Of a stretch of 64,000 nt of DNA, positions 1 through 11,752 are shown piece by piece. Numbering within the stretch: the stretch's first letter is position 1; each line of letters begins with the position of its first letter. The position numbers and the translations under genes are program-made. The notes beneath the pieces were generated by a model. It was not told the origin of the DNA and made no database searches. It worked only from the letters and a program-made list of their open reading frames with translations. The stretch spans positions 60,001 to 124,000 of the forward strand of contig JAJEKV010000376.1 of NCBI GenBank assembly GCA_021234155.1, in the 5' to 3' direction. Source of the stretch: Isoetes taiwanensis. Its lineage: Eukaryota > Streptophyta > Lycopodiopsida > Isoetales > Isoetaceae.

Positions 1-850
1 ATGCTTTATCCTCTACCCTCCTTCTCGAATATTTCTTATGAATCGCCTAATATTCTAGGCTTTCTTCATAACCTAATCTATTCTCCATATCCATTCAGGT
101 ACATATGATAATTTTAAGAGTTATTTTTGTAGCTATTGTGTTTCAAATACTTCTAAGTATGTATTGAGAGCATTTTTTGACCTCCCTTTAATAGATTTGT
201 TTTATCTACAAGGATAAGCCACGTTCTCATTTGCAAAGGTTAAGTTGTGGTATTGCATCATGCAACTATAGTCATAAATGTGTTTGTGTCCTTGAATAAA
301 TATGGATGCCGATAAATAAAATTTCACCATAGAAATTGCACTTGAAAAAAGACACTTAAATCTTGGCAAAATAATATTAGCCATGATTCGCCTACATTTC
401 TATAAAAAACATTCATGTCATGAAAACTTTCGCCAAAGATAACTAATCTTTGTAACTCTATTATTCACCGACCTTCTAAATTATGCTTAGACAAATTTGG
501 CCTTAAGGGCAACCCCGAGCAAAGCAACTTTAATTTTATAATTAAATTCGATGTGCCATTAATGATGTGTGTACGAGGCCAATCCCCCCGCCCCGCCACG
601 AAGAATGACGGAGGAGGGGGCAGAGCACTCCGGCCGATTTAAGAGTCCAAGTCCGGGCGGCAGAACTTTCGCGTGGGCGCCACGGATTCCCTCAGGCACA
701 GTGGTTTTGTCGAGGCGACGGCACCATTAGCTTAGGTCGCTTACCCTCGCTTACCTCCCCAGTAACGGGTTACGGAGACCGTTATATAAGTTTTTTACTA
801 TTTCCTACTATTCTTTACTAAATCTTACCGTGGCTTGCATGATGATCTAA
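1..850. other. AT-rich stretch without a recognisable gene
   Basis: No open frame here has a recognisable motif. The first 540 bases are AT-rich. A GC-rich, CpG-containing patch follows at about 580-720. It may be the edge of a degraded mobile element, but no repeat partner was seen in the window. Confidence 0.5.
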
Positions 851-1493
851 TCCTTAAACTCGAAGTCACCTCAACACCGGTTTTGGAAGAATCTTTGTCT
901 TGAAGGCTTCATATGCATTCGAGATTTCGGAGGTCCCGCATGAAGGAAAGGGCCGGATTCGATGCCGAGGTGGAGTCCCCCGGCCGCCGGCAACAAAAAA
1001 TTGGATGTAGGGGAGGAAAAATCGGGCGTGGGGAAGAATACAGAGGAGGAGGTGAAAGAACGAAGCCTGCGGGACGCCAACCGCCGGGCACATTTGAATG
1101 AGGAAGGGGCCAAAAGGAGGGTGTTGTCATAGACGCAGCCTCGATGCGCAGTTACTTGAACGAAGAGGCCCCCCGACAGTTACGATCAGCTGCAAAGAGA
1201 TGGAAGTGCTTAGTTGATGACCGCACTAAAAGTTACTCCAGAAGGTTGAGCTCGAAAATCACGGTGTTTCGAAGTGCATGCCTTGGTTGATAGGTGGCGG
1301 GTTCCTCGATGCCGAGGGGAGGATCCCAAACCGTATTCATTTGCCCAATGCAGAGCCCGCCAAGACGAATGCCAATCAAGAAGAGGAGTTATGCAAAGAT
1401 TTCGCGGGCCGTAAGCATGGATCCGCACTATAAATATGCCCACAACCTCACCCGAAAATTGCAGAGGGCCGAGACATGCCGGAGTGGTGGCCG

Positions 1494-1848
1494 ATGAGCA
1501 AATTGAAATGGGTCTTCGATAAGAGCCAAAGAGAAGCCTTCATTAATTTGCTGTGTGCAGAGGAAGAAAAGCAAGTGAATTGGAAAGCCAAGAATTGGCG
1601 GATCGAGGAGATAAAGGCACTGGATGGCAGAGCACCAAAAATTTAATCTCTCGATGATGAGCTTTGGCCTCCACTAACCAAAGAGCAGGAGCAAAGCCAA
1701 TTGGACGCTGATGATGTGAGCGAGGAGTCGGCGGCCAAAGAGGGGGCATTCGCCCCTTTGCCTAAACCTGCCCCTTTGCCTAAAGCTGCCCCTTGCCTAA
1801 ACGTGTTGCCAAAGCCGGGCCCAAAAATTTCGGGAGGCATCAAGTGAT
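1494..1848 (+). pseudogene. Decayed coding fragment upstream of an Ulp1-like exon
   Basis: The plus strand is open in one frame except for a single TAA at about 1644-1646. Before it the translation is charged and helical (MSKLKWVFDKSQREAF near the start). After it come acidic residues and then a Pro-rich repeat (PLPKPAPLPKAAP). The continuity of composition across the stop suggests one former exon. The location, about 900 bases before an Ulp1 catalytic exon on the same strand, suggests it is the N-terminal part of the same element-encoded protein. That link is inference. No domain was recognised. Confidence 0.35.
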
Positions 1849-2777
1849 CCAAAACCCCAAAAACCTCCTCCTAAATCCATCAATTCATGGCCCCTAACGG
1901 GATCCTGGCTGAAACCGAGTCGAAGATAATATTCCCAAGCCCAGCAAGATTATGTCTGTATCATTTGTACTGGCTTGATCCACATTTTCTAAATTTCGCT
2001 TTTGGACTACCAAAGAGGTGTTGATGATGATCGATGGCGGTGCCCTTCACATTAAATTTCCCTGTGGTGGTTGAGAGCCCCCTTCATCAAGGTGGGCAGT
2101 TAAGTCAGCAAAATGTCGAAGTTTTACATCCAAGAAGCCGAGGCCCTAAAATTTATGACAATCCCTTCCGGCCTCGTGGATCCGAGAGCGATGTGGACCT
2201 GATTGCATTGGTTCTTATCTCCCTCAGAAGTTTTAAGTTCTTAAGTTTCTTCAATTTCAGTTTTTCCGCGCACTCAATTGCTCAATTGGTTGTACAGGGT
2301 AATTGCACTCAATTCCAATCGGAAAAGGTGCCATCATGTGTTCTTGCATCCCGTCAGATTCGGCCGTCTTGAGTGGAAGCAAGGCCTGGCGGTGGGGCTT
2401 ATGAGCGGTTGCCAAGCTCATCCCCCTCGACAACCCGTTTGGTAGGGCACGGTGGAAGATCCAGACAAGCACAATTCTATTATATTCTCCAATGCTGGGT
2501 AAACTCAGATCACTTGATTATTTAAGTTTTAAATCTATTCTAATTGCCTTTCAAATTGCCGTTTCTTAGTGGCCATTGGAGCCTTTTCATCTTAGTGATG
2601 GATGGTCATGGCGTGCCTCGGCTTGAAAGCCCCCCGCCTTGCATTCTCGCACCTTGATTCATATGCTCCCTTGCATGCATCTACCCAAGAATTTGTGACA
2701 CAGTAGTATTCCTCTCATCTCGAAATATTTAATCTTTTGCATTATGATTGAAGCTAATTTCTTATTCATACTTGCAG

Positions 2778-3211
2778 ATTCCTCACAGAGCGTGTTTAAG
2801 AGGTGGAGGGCATGAGGAAAGTGCATTGCATAATGCACCTCGTGATTCCATTAGAAACTCCCCAACAGCACAATAATTCGGACTGTGGTGTGTATGTCAT
2901 AAATTATGTGAAGAAATTTGTTAAAGACATCAGTGGCAAGGAGGATAATGTGAGTCTTTGAGTTTATGTTTCTTGTTTCTTTTTTTTTAGGCAAATTTTC
3001 AGTTCATGGCTAAATTCATGTTTTAATGCAGATTCTGATTAACCGTGATTGGTTCAAAAAAGAAGACATAGATTGCATGAGGTCAGGCTTCAAGATAATG
3101 CTCCAGAAACTACATGATTGCTTGGCTGCAGGGAAGTCCACCTTTTACTTACCCCAGGGTGACACGGGTGATAGCAGGATCCAGACCCGCTTGCTGGTAC
3201 ATGGTCCTTGA
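2778..3211 (+). pseudogene. Ulp1-like (C48) cysteine protease, C-terminal exons
   Basis: Two exon-like blocks are joined by a clean GT-AG intron at 2950-3031 (donor GTGAGT, acceptor TTAATGCAG, phase 0). The first carries the C48 catalytic cysteine context: QQHNNSDCGVYVINYVKKF contains the oxyanion-hole Gln and the Cys of the Q...DCG signature. The second continues with a helical tail beginning ILINRDWFKKEDIDCM, typical of the C-terminus of plant Ulp1-like proteins. C48 enzymes cleave SUMO or related conjugates, and plant MULE-type transposons often carry such domains. The catalytic His and Asp region was not found upstream, and an in-frame TAA precedes the Cys block. This is a partial, probably non-functional copy. 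Confidence 0.65.
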
Positions 3212-3574
3212 CATTCTGGTAAAGATCTACAAGTTTGTGAATGTGAATATCTCAAAAAACTTTGAATGTGAATATTTTCTTGAATGTGAATATCTGGAAC
3301 ACTTGAATGTAATTCTCTTGAATGTGAATATCTTCATCAAGTCTTCAATGTCAAAACTGGAACAATTGAATGTAATTTTGGCTTTTGGCAATGGCTCAAT
3401 GCACCAAAGAATAATGCTTCAAAGCTTCCACCATAGTTTCAACATCAAAGTTTATTATTGCCACTGTTCCTAGAGATATTCCAATGGTTAATAATACATT
3501 CATAATTTCAATGGTTAACATATATTAACATGTTAAATATGTTGAATGCTGAATATATATTAACATGTTGAATG

Positions 3575-4004
3575 CTGTGATCCCGGAGGGCGGGATCAGC
3601 AAGCAGCTGGACGGGGGATCCCGGAGGATGGGATCTATTTTTAAGGGTGTGTGATCCCAGAGGACGGGATCACTAAGCAAAGGGACGCTGGATCCTCGGG
3701 AGGAGGGATCACCAAGGTATGGGCGGACGGATCCCCGGGAGGAGGGGATCACCAAGCAAAGGCGGACGCGGAGGAGGAGGGGATCACCAAGTAGGACGCG
3801 TGATCCCTGAGGAGGGATCACCAAGAAGGGAGGATCCCTGAGGAGGGGATCCCGCTGCTTTCCCATCGGTGATCCCTGAGGACGGGATCAAAGTACAGGG
3901 ACGCTGATCCCTGAGGAGGGGATCCCGCTTTATTTAATATGTGATCCCTGAGGACGGGATCACCTACTTAGGGACGCTGGATCCCTGAGGAGGGGATCCC
4001 CCGA
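3575..4004. repeat. GATC-flanked dyad array 1 (about 12 modules)
   Basis: About twelve copies of a module close to GATCCCTGAGGAGGGGATC (first C/T, G or C near the centre) lie about 30-40 bp apart. Each begins with GATCC and ends in GGATC, so its ends are inverted. The spacers differ in sequence and length. The same module recurs at 4999-5105 and 8630-9345. Confidence 0.85.
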
Positions 4005-4195
4005 CGATTTTTATTACTTTTTGGTACTATGGTCCAAGGCTCAATGGTCTTAACTTGGCTAAACTCAAAACCTTTTATCCCTATGGTCTTACCTTTAGAA
4101 ATTGAATTATGGTTTAACCGTTGTACAAACGGTTAGTACAACGGTTGGCTCATGAGTCTATATATACTCATGCATTACTTGATCTTGGTAGAAAG

Positions 4196-4764
4196 TTGAG
4201 TTCAAGCAAGGTGGCCTCTCACCGAAGTTCAAGAGCGCTCTCGGTTCAATTGCTTATCGCTCAAGCCAAATGGTGAGGATCCCACAACAGGTTGTCGAGA
4301 GTAGTGCCATCAATGCCCATAGACTTGAGGGATATTCTCGCCCACTTGAATGAAATTCGGGGAGGATGTGGGCCTAGAGCTCGCCTTCAACCCGACGGCA
4401 TCAAAACGCTCAGAAGTAAGCTTCATATTCATGTTCTACTTTCATATTAATCTTTTCATGATCCCCCATGCTTCATGCAGACCGTGGAGAATGGGGAATT
4501 CAGGCGGAGACCCCTAGGCCTCTTTGACTATGCTCCCCAGAGTAGGCCAACCCATAGGGCATTGCTTTGGGAATTGAAGAAGTGTATTATCCAGGGCAAG
4601 GCTTTGAAGCGTTTGCTAGCTACGGACGTTGTCCGGGAAGGCAACACCCTAAAAGCCCGCTCGAGGAAATGTATCTTTCGCACGAAGGTCGCGAAGAAGG
4701 ATCCGACGGGGATGTCCTAGAGGGGTCCGAGCCAACCCCCGCGGCGATATTTTCGATCACATGA
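4196..4764 (+). other. Weak open frames between GATC arrays
   Basis: Two overlapping plus-strand frames occur at 4475-4720 and 4567-4764. The first is basic (for example TLKARSRKCIFRTKVAKK). No domain is recognised and no splice structure links them convincingly to the Ulp1-like exons upstream. They could be the remnant of another part of the same element, or chance. Confidence 0.2.
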
Positions 4765-4998
4765 TGTGGAGACTACCTGCGGTGTGCGGATGTAACCGAG
4801 GAGGACGTCCGCGTAAGCCATGGCAAAATTGGAGGAGGTAGATTCAGAGTGATTCCAGAATTGGAATGTAGGTTTAAGCCATTGTATTAAGTTCAATGTT
4901 TCAAAGCTTATTAAAAGTAATGGTTAAGGGATATTTCAATGGTTATTCCAAGACATATGTCAATGGTTAAGGGATATGATAAATAATATATTAACATA

Positions 4999-5105
4999 TT
5001 CAATCCTGTGATCCCGGAGGACGGGATCACCAGGCAGGCGGACGCGGGATCCCGGAGGAGGGGATCACATTAAGGGGACGCGAGGATCCCTGAGGAGGGA
5101 TCCCA
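4999..5105. repeat. GATC-flanked dyad array 2 (3 modules)
   Basis: Three modules of the GATCC...GGAGG...GGATC type start near 5007, 5045 and 5080. The words match array 1, including the GATCCCGGAGGA version. About 500 bases of AT-rich sequence without a gene separate them from the transposase to the right. Confidence 0.85.
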
Positions 5106-5566
5106 CGACGGTTTTTATTAGTTTTCTATCCTATGGTCTAAACTCTAAACATTAAACATTTAACTCAAGGTTCTAAATTATCCTAACATTTAACTCCTAA
5201 CAATAAACATTGATAACATTGACAATATTTATAAGTACATAGGTGAATATTGATTTATTTATACCCTCTTGCTTACAAAAACTCTAAACTTGACCTGAAC
5301 AATTAACAAGACAATGAAGCTCATGAGGTGTCAATGAGCATTAAACAACAACAAACTCACGATGCCATTCTCACAACAGGCCCTCCATCTCAACTTGCTT
5401 CCAAATTTCTATTAGAGGCTTCAGCCTTACCAAACTATTACCACACTCCTCTTCCACTGCATTAGTGGGGATACATGTTATGGTTCTGTTAGAGCCTGTG
5501 TGGCCAACATCATCCATTCTTTCAAGCGGCGGTCGAAAGTTGTCTCATGAGTGAATCGGGTTGCAA

Positions 5567-8253
5567 TTAGCATGCCCGGATCTTTTTCGCCCTTGACATC
5601 ACTCTAGCAATGACTTCTCGTAAAGATCTCCTTGTCTTATCCAGGTTAATCCTTGCCTCCTTTTGAGAGGGAGACTCGTCCAAGCTTACAATCTCAACCA
5701 CATCTTCGTATGTGGTTTCCTCCCCATGAGGGGCCCCATGATCCTCACATGGCCTCAAGTAGTCCATGCCCCCACAAATTGACCCATATTGAGATCCAAG
5801 CACCTGTAAAAGATCTTGATCCCTGTAGTTGCCCAACATTTGCATGACCTTAACTTGGTGCTTACATAAGTTGCCCTTGGCTCCCCAGGGACAGTCACAG
5901 CATGCCCAGTTCTTGTGTGCCCCGTTCACAAAGTATGGTCCTTGCCCTAGAGTGCGTTCACTTTGCACTTCTGCCTCACCTTCTTCGAAGTTAGTGAATG
6001 TGACCTGTTCATCAGCAATCTTCCTTGCACCCAATATGGCACACTGTATTATCTCTTCCTGGGAGGTGTTCACCACAAACCCTGCTTCCTTCATGGACCT
6101 AGATGACAAGAGAATTATATTCTTGCAAAATCAAAATAGGCTACAAATGATGATTAGAAGTTATACCTGATGTATGCCATGTGTGTCTCCACGTTGTTGG
6201 TTAGAATGTAGAGGAGTCACCAATCCTCCGGCCCCTGAGTGCTCGCTTTTGAATGCCCAGGCGCCTTTTCAAGGCACAATGCCATGCCTCTATGGCTGCA
6301 TTAGTCTCTTGGTTGGAGTGAGGGTACATCCTTGTAGCCAATACCCATTGGCAAATGTTTTTGGTCCACTCCTTACTCATGTAAGCCGCCAACTTGGGGT
6401 ACTGAGGATACTTCCTCAATAAGTCCTCCAATTTCCTAGTTGCCTCCCTCCTTACTGCCTCCCTATACTCTTCCACCGCATTGTCCCCTAGAGGACCTTG
6501 TCCTCAGACATAATGTAACCAAGTTCCTTGAACGGATCGTTACGTGCCACCTTGTTCTTGATGTTCTTCTCTGCAACCACTTGATCCAAGCCCTCCTCAC
6601 GTGCATATATGCAAATTTGCACGGGCACACTAGGAAAAAAAACCTATGAAATTAAAACAAGGTTAGTACACTTATGATTTGCTTCCAAGGATTAGAGTTT
6701 GACAAGTTACTTTTTTCACGGCCTTTATCTCAGCATGGGCATCATCTGTAATGATGCAAGAAGGTTGCCAATCAGGATCATCTCGGCATAAGGACTCCTT
6801 TAGTGCTTGCATCCACTTTGTTATAGCTCCACTCTTTTGAGAATTGGTATTAACGTAAGCCAATGGTAAACCATTGGAATACTCATCAAAGGCGAGAAGT
6901 GTGAAAAGATAGAACCTGCATTAAACCATACACAAAAATCAAATCAACACACAATACAAGTTGAGGAAGAACCGCACCTCTTGTCGTTTGTTTTGAATGT
7001 AGAGTCCATGCAAATGGCTTTGTTCTTGCCAAATTTCAACATGGACTCCCTTTGGATTGGAGTCATAACTCCTAATTGAAACAAGTCTCCTTGCTCATAC
7101 ATGAACACCGAATCTTGATGTTGTTGAACCCACATGTCAATGCTAGTGGGGAGATCTTCATGTAGCTTCCATGTGTTACGAACAACCCTTTTTTAATATT
7201 GTACACGTCCCAATTTTCAACACATCATCCCTACACATGCTTTCCGTCCATTCACTTCAAGTCTCAACCTCCACCTCTCTTCATGCATGTTCATGACACT
7301 CACGTGGTGTGCCATTGGACAAGCTTCTCGCCTTACATTCCCTCAATTCTTGTGAGATCCGTGGTGCTAGTTTGAACCTACCATGGCACAAACCTACCAT
7401 GGCAGTGGCAAACCTTTGATATTCTTTGTGATCAAACCCATAATAAGTAATATGTGAAAATTCGGAAGGAAATAGAGTTGCCCGATTGTGAAATGGCACC
7501 GCAGCCTTTACGTATGCCCTTTCCCCTCTCAACCCTTTTTCTGCGTGTGTGCGTGTGGACGTGGTCTTTCCTCAACCACATGAGTGTTTGCCGCCTTGTC
7601 CCGAGGTCCATATTGTGCAACACAAGTTAGTATTGATCTACTAGGTGTAATCTTAATGACAAGCACCTCAAATGACTTTAAAAAGCAAGAATTATAATCA
7701 AACACATAGGGAAGCAAACATTGATCTACTATAAAGCATTGTTTAAGATATTCCTGGTTTAATGACAGCGGAGCAAAACCGGGAATCCGTGACCAATTGT
7801 GCTACCTTACAAATGACCGGGTTAGTATGATTAAAAAGCAAGAATTATAATCAAAATGGAAATAGGATTCCTTTGAAATCGGGCAAACACATAATCGAAA
7901 TTGGACTCAATGATTTATGATTTAAAAAAAAAACACATGTATCAAACCAATACCTCTTCAACGTCACATAGGAATCCTTGTAGGGTCTTTTTAACTCTCT
8001 CGTGCAATCGAACTTCTTAGATAGAAATTGGCGGGTGCTTCACAATTCCTCTGCTCCCCAAGAACGAAATCTTGGACCCGGCCGTATGGATGTAGCAAGT
8101 CCAAACAAGCATCCGCCACCCCTTGAATATATCAGGTACAAAATGCTCTTCGGGATACCAATGTAAGTTGCCATGATCAAACAGCCATTTGAGGTGTGTT
8201 TCGGTACGTATCTCAGCCCTAAGCTGGAAATAAGAACAAACAGAAAATGACAA
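5567..8253 (-). pseudogene. MULE-type transposase with SWIM zinc finger, decayed
   Basis: Read on the minus strand, the pieces appear in family order. An N-terminal region spans about 8253-7281. The first catalytic Asp lies in ICMDSTFKTND (near 7000). The second lies in CIITDDAHAEIKAVKK (near 6740). The Glu is in NAAIEAWHCALKRRLG (near 6270). A SWIM finger follows at about 5850-5900 (CDCPWGAKGNLCKH). This matches the DDE order of Mutator-like transposases. Likely splice sites are visible, for example donor GTAACT after AVKK and an acceptor CTAG before the SMKEAGF exon. Frameshifts separate KVL from VEEYREAV and break the segment after RGRRI, and stops occur near 7200-7300. The copy is therefore dead. 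GATC arrays lie on both sides, but I found no clear terminal inverted repeats. Confidence 0.75.
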
Positions 8254-8629
8254 CGCTTTTTGTTTTCGGCCGTATCTCAGCCCTAAGCCGAAATAAAAAC
8301 ATTAAACACAAAATGAGAACGCTTCTTTAAAGCCCTTGAACTTACCTCTTCTCTCTTCTCGCTCTAACTTCGTCCATAGCCGCCGGTACCCATAGCCGTG
8401 ATTGCGCTCCTCCTCCATGCCTCGCCATTTCGACATCACCACATGCAAGGGATGAACCACACTCGATGGTGATCAGGAGGGTGGTCTCAGAACGTCCACG
8501 TGTTCTCATTGTATTGGTTTGTCGGGTGCATGGGCCGGCAGAATTCAAACTTAGACCACGATTAGTCCACCAAGGATCTCTACCGCCCAAACATTCTCAT
8601 ATTCGGGTCTCCTGAATCTGGGGGCAATG

Positions 8630-9345
8630 ACAATGGGGATCCCGGGAGGAGGGGGATCAAATGGCCGAAGCGCCCCGCCGTTATCTCGCACGGGGTGATC
8701 CGGGAGGAAGGGGATCACATAGGCGATAGCGCCCCAGCAGACGGAGGGTGCCGGGATCCCGAGAGGGCAGGATCACCACGGGCGGATAAGCGGCCAGCGT
8801 CGCGGCCGCCCGCATAATGTGATCAAGTCACTTCGGATCCACGCCACTCGGGGGATCCGGAGAGGATCACCGTATGATAGCGCCCGGGTATTACTCCGGC
8901 CACCGGGATCCCAGGAGGGATCACGAGCCCGGGGCGATCCGCCAGGTATCTCCACCATGGGGGGTGATCCCTGAGAGGGATCCTCATGATTGGGGTGTCC
9001 GATCCGAGGAGGGGATCACCTCTACGGATTAAGGCCCTCGGCCAAGTATCAGCCTACCTACCGGGTGATCCCGTGAGAGGGGATCACTCCTACGATAGGG
9101 TCCACCAAGAGTCACCACTACTGCGATCCCTGAGGAGGGATCCGCGTCAAGGGGTGCCGGGATCCCTGGGGAGGTGGGGATCAACTCCCCATGGATTGCG
9201 TCTGGCCAAGCATCAGCCACTCCAGGTGATCCCGGAGGAGGGATCCGCACCGGTGCCGAGGATCCGGAGGAGGGATCACCCGGGCGGATATCGTCCGGTG
9301 CTAACTTGGCCACCGGGGATCCGGAGGAGGGATCGCGTGGATGAT
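8630..9345. repeat. GATC-flanked dyad array 3 (about 13 modules), GC-rich
   Basis: About thirteen modules of the GATCC...GAGG...GGATC type start near 8637, 8695, 8753, 8862, 8906, 8964, 8999, 9064, 9123, 9158, 9226, 9258 and 9316. Intervals cluster at 58-59 bp and 32-35 bp, so there is a higher-order unit. Spacers share words such as GATAGCGCCC and GGCCACCGGGATCC. The block is strikingly GC-rich compared with flanking DNA. Confidence 0.85.
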
Positions 9346-9364
9346 CCCGAGGCGATCTGGCCTC

Positions 9365-9709
9365 GAGGCGGACGCCGCGATTGCACTACCGGGGTTTGAC
9401 GGGGACACCTGGGCCGGCGTGGCGCCTGGCCAGACCTCGAACGGGTCTCCGAACGGACCCGTCCCGAGGGAGACCTCGGATCCTTGAGGCCGGTAAATTT
9501 ATCTCCGGGATCACCGAATCAAGGGTAAAAGTATCCTGAGCCCATGGGGAGGGGCCAAATTGGAAATGTGGTTTTCAACAAAAACAATTCAACCTTAATG
9601 TTCTAGAACAAGTGTCAAAGTCCTGCTGCGTACGCAAGCTAATGGAAGCCGGTAGAAATAGGGGCTTCTTTCTGGCATTTTAACCTAGTTCCTTCCCCTA
9701 GTTTTAGAG
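9365..9709. promoter_or_regulatory. Upstream region of the PLAT-like gene
   Basis: This is the gap between array 3 and the start codon at 9710. Its left part is GC-rich and continues the array composition. The right part, from about 9540, is ordinary AT-balanced sequence and would hold the promoter and 5' leader. No certain TATA box was identified. Confidence 0.3.
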
Positions 9710-11621
9710 ATGGCATGCACTACTCCAGCCAGTGCGCTTCCTCAACTCCGAAGTTTGACTCCCGGGCGTTTGCAACCGAGCATGGATAGAAATATGTGCT
9801 CATCTGCATCTTATGCTTTTAAACCAGGTGTGTTCCTTCAACATATTTTTATTCTGAAATAAAGTTTTGGAGTTGAAAATGACAAAGACCAAGTATTAAG
9901 CCAAAGCCATGTAGCTAGCAAGGTTTATTGTGCTGCATGCTTTATTCTGAAATGAAGTTTTGGAATTGAAAAAGGCAAAGACTTAAGTATTAGGCCTAAG
10001 CCATGTAACTAGCAAGGTTTATTGTATCAGAAAGTATTACTGTAATTAGTCTGACATTTATATCCTGAGATTTTACAAGAATCATCTTGCCTGCATTCTC
10101 TTGCAGTTCAATTTGCGAAAGGGGAATTTGTGGTGCCTATGAGATTGCTAGCTACCACGAACGAAAACTTATCTTATTTCAATCGTGTCAAAGAAACAGG
10201 CTTGCAAGAGAATCAAAAGGATTTTGCCACTTTCACTATCATGCTGCGTACCAGCAAAAAGAAACAATCTGGATTGTCTGATCCATACGCCACTATTTTA
10301 GTTTCCATGATGGGCGAGAATGGGAATTGTGTTCTCCAAAGTATTTCAGCAATGGAACAAGAACCTCAATCTAGCAATAAGCTGTGCTTTGACATGGGTG
10401 CTGTGGATATCTTTAAATTCATAGGTCCTGATATTGGTCCACTGGCTGCACTTTGGGTTGCACCTGATGCAGGTTAGACTTTCATTCCTATCATTCTATG
10501 TTTTTTTATATAGCTCAGTACAATTTTGACTCCTCTTGCATACCTGTTCTTATCCCATAATTCTATCTCCTCTCTTTGGGCAAGTGTGGTTTCCAGGGTT
10601 TGGGGGATAGATGCAAATGAGATGAATAATACTAGTGACAGTTTTTTTTACTTAACCCTGATGGTGTTGTGTGGGGGTTCAATTCCCCTAGATGTTTCAG
10701 AACGTTCCAGTTTTTCGGAGGTCATCTTTATGCACTCAATTAACGTATTATTGATTTGACTAATAGATTAGGAATTAACAAAGTCTATTGTATATACAGG
10801 AGGTCTTGCATCTGAAATTGATCAACAAAATAAATGACTTAAAATTTCAGGCCACTGCTGTAATAATCCATCATGATTGGGAACACACTGTTGCACTGAA
10901 TCCTTTATTCCTGGCACCACAATGAGAGGAGGAAAGAAACAAAATTTGCTTTCATGGCCTGATGCTTTACCTTGATAAAATAGGTACATGGAGGCTTGAA
11001 GAAGCTAAAGTCGAAGTTCTCACTTCTACTCAGGGCCATGTAGATGTTTGCACCAGGCAAGAGACTATTACGTATATATTTGAGACAAATGATTACTTAC
11101 TAGGAGATGGTGGAGATTTGGATGCAGTTGAATTGAAACCCTGTGCAATCTGTAAATTCCCAAACATGGTCTCCAGCCTTCTGGTTGACCTGGTTAATTT
11201 GGAGAGCGATACGACAAAAGCAAGATTTGATGGCATGGTTGAGTACGAGGCTTTGAAATCATATTTGCTATTTTGTGATACTTCACTTGTGATCATGGGC
11301 ACTTTAGTTATTGCAACAGTAGAAAGCATGGATGCTGCAATATATTTTGCTCTTGGGGGAGTGGGTGGCTTCCTGTATTTGCTCAGATTGCAGGGGGTTG
11401 TGGATCAGTTACCAAGTTCAATCCACCCTGGAAATGAGAAGGAAAACTTCAAGGGCTTTTGGTCGGCAGCTCCATTTCCAGTAATCTTTGTAGCTGCTGC
11501 TGTTGTAGCAAAGCTTGTTATAGGAGATGTGTTCACGTCAGTTAGCTCCTATCAGGTTTTGGTAGGGCTATCTGGATTCCTTACATCCAAGGTTGCTCTT
11601 CTCTTGGCTGCTGCCATGTAG
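9710..11621 (+). CDS. PLAT-like, membrane-anchored, probably plastid protein (3 exons)
   Basis: Three exons join in frame: 9710-9827, 10107-10472 and 10984-11621, coding about 373 residues. Both introns are phase 1 with GT-AG ends and good acceptors (TTCTCTTGCAG, TTGATAAAATAG). The first exon, starting MACTTPASALPQLRSL, is Ser/Thr/Arg-rich and lacks early acidic residues, as in chloroplast transit peptides. The middle (about residues 75-190) resembles a PLAT/LH2-like beta-sandwich, with DPYATILVSMMGENG and, after the second intron, GTWRLEEAKVEVL. The C-terminal third has hydrophobic spans around LVIMGTLVIATV, IYFALGGVGGFLYLL and PVIFVAAAVVAKLVI. I think it belongs to a plant plastid family annotated only as a domain of unknown function (possibly DUF7755), but that name is from memory and unsure. 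No stop or frameshift was seen, so the gene looks intact. Its role is unknown. A lipid-facing or thylakoid/envelope location is inference. Confidence 0.75.
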
Positions 11622-11752
11622 GATATTCCTAACTAATTGTATATATAAACTTGTGTATGGGCCATCTGGATTCCTTACATCCAAGGTTGCTCCTCTCTTG
11701 GCTGCTGCCATGTTGGACATTTTTAACTAATTGAAATGTATAAACTTGTGTA
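11565..11752 (+). repeat. 94-bp tandem duplication across the stop codon of the PLAT-like gene
   Basis: The segment with the last coding codons, stop and start of the 3' UTR (GGGCTATCTGGATTCC onward) is repeated directly as GGGCCATCTGGATTCC at about 11659. In the first copy the frame ends in ATGTAG. In the second the matching bases are ATGTTG. The second copy would therefore be untranslated 3' UTR. Confidence 0.85.

Noticed and set aside
866-1130. Four overlapping open frames on both strands
   Set aside because: They occur in a GC-rich patch with few stops in any frame. None shows a recognisable motif.
3575-9345. CRISPR-like look of the GATC module arrays
   Set aside because: Module length and sequence vary, spacers share words, the context is plant mobile DNA and no cas genes are present. 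They are treated as minisatellite or transposon-associated arrays.
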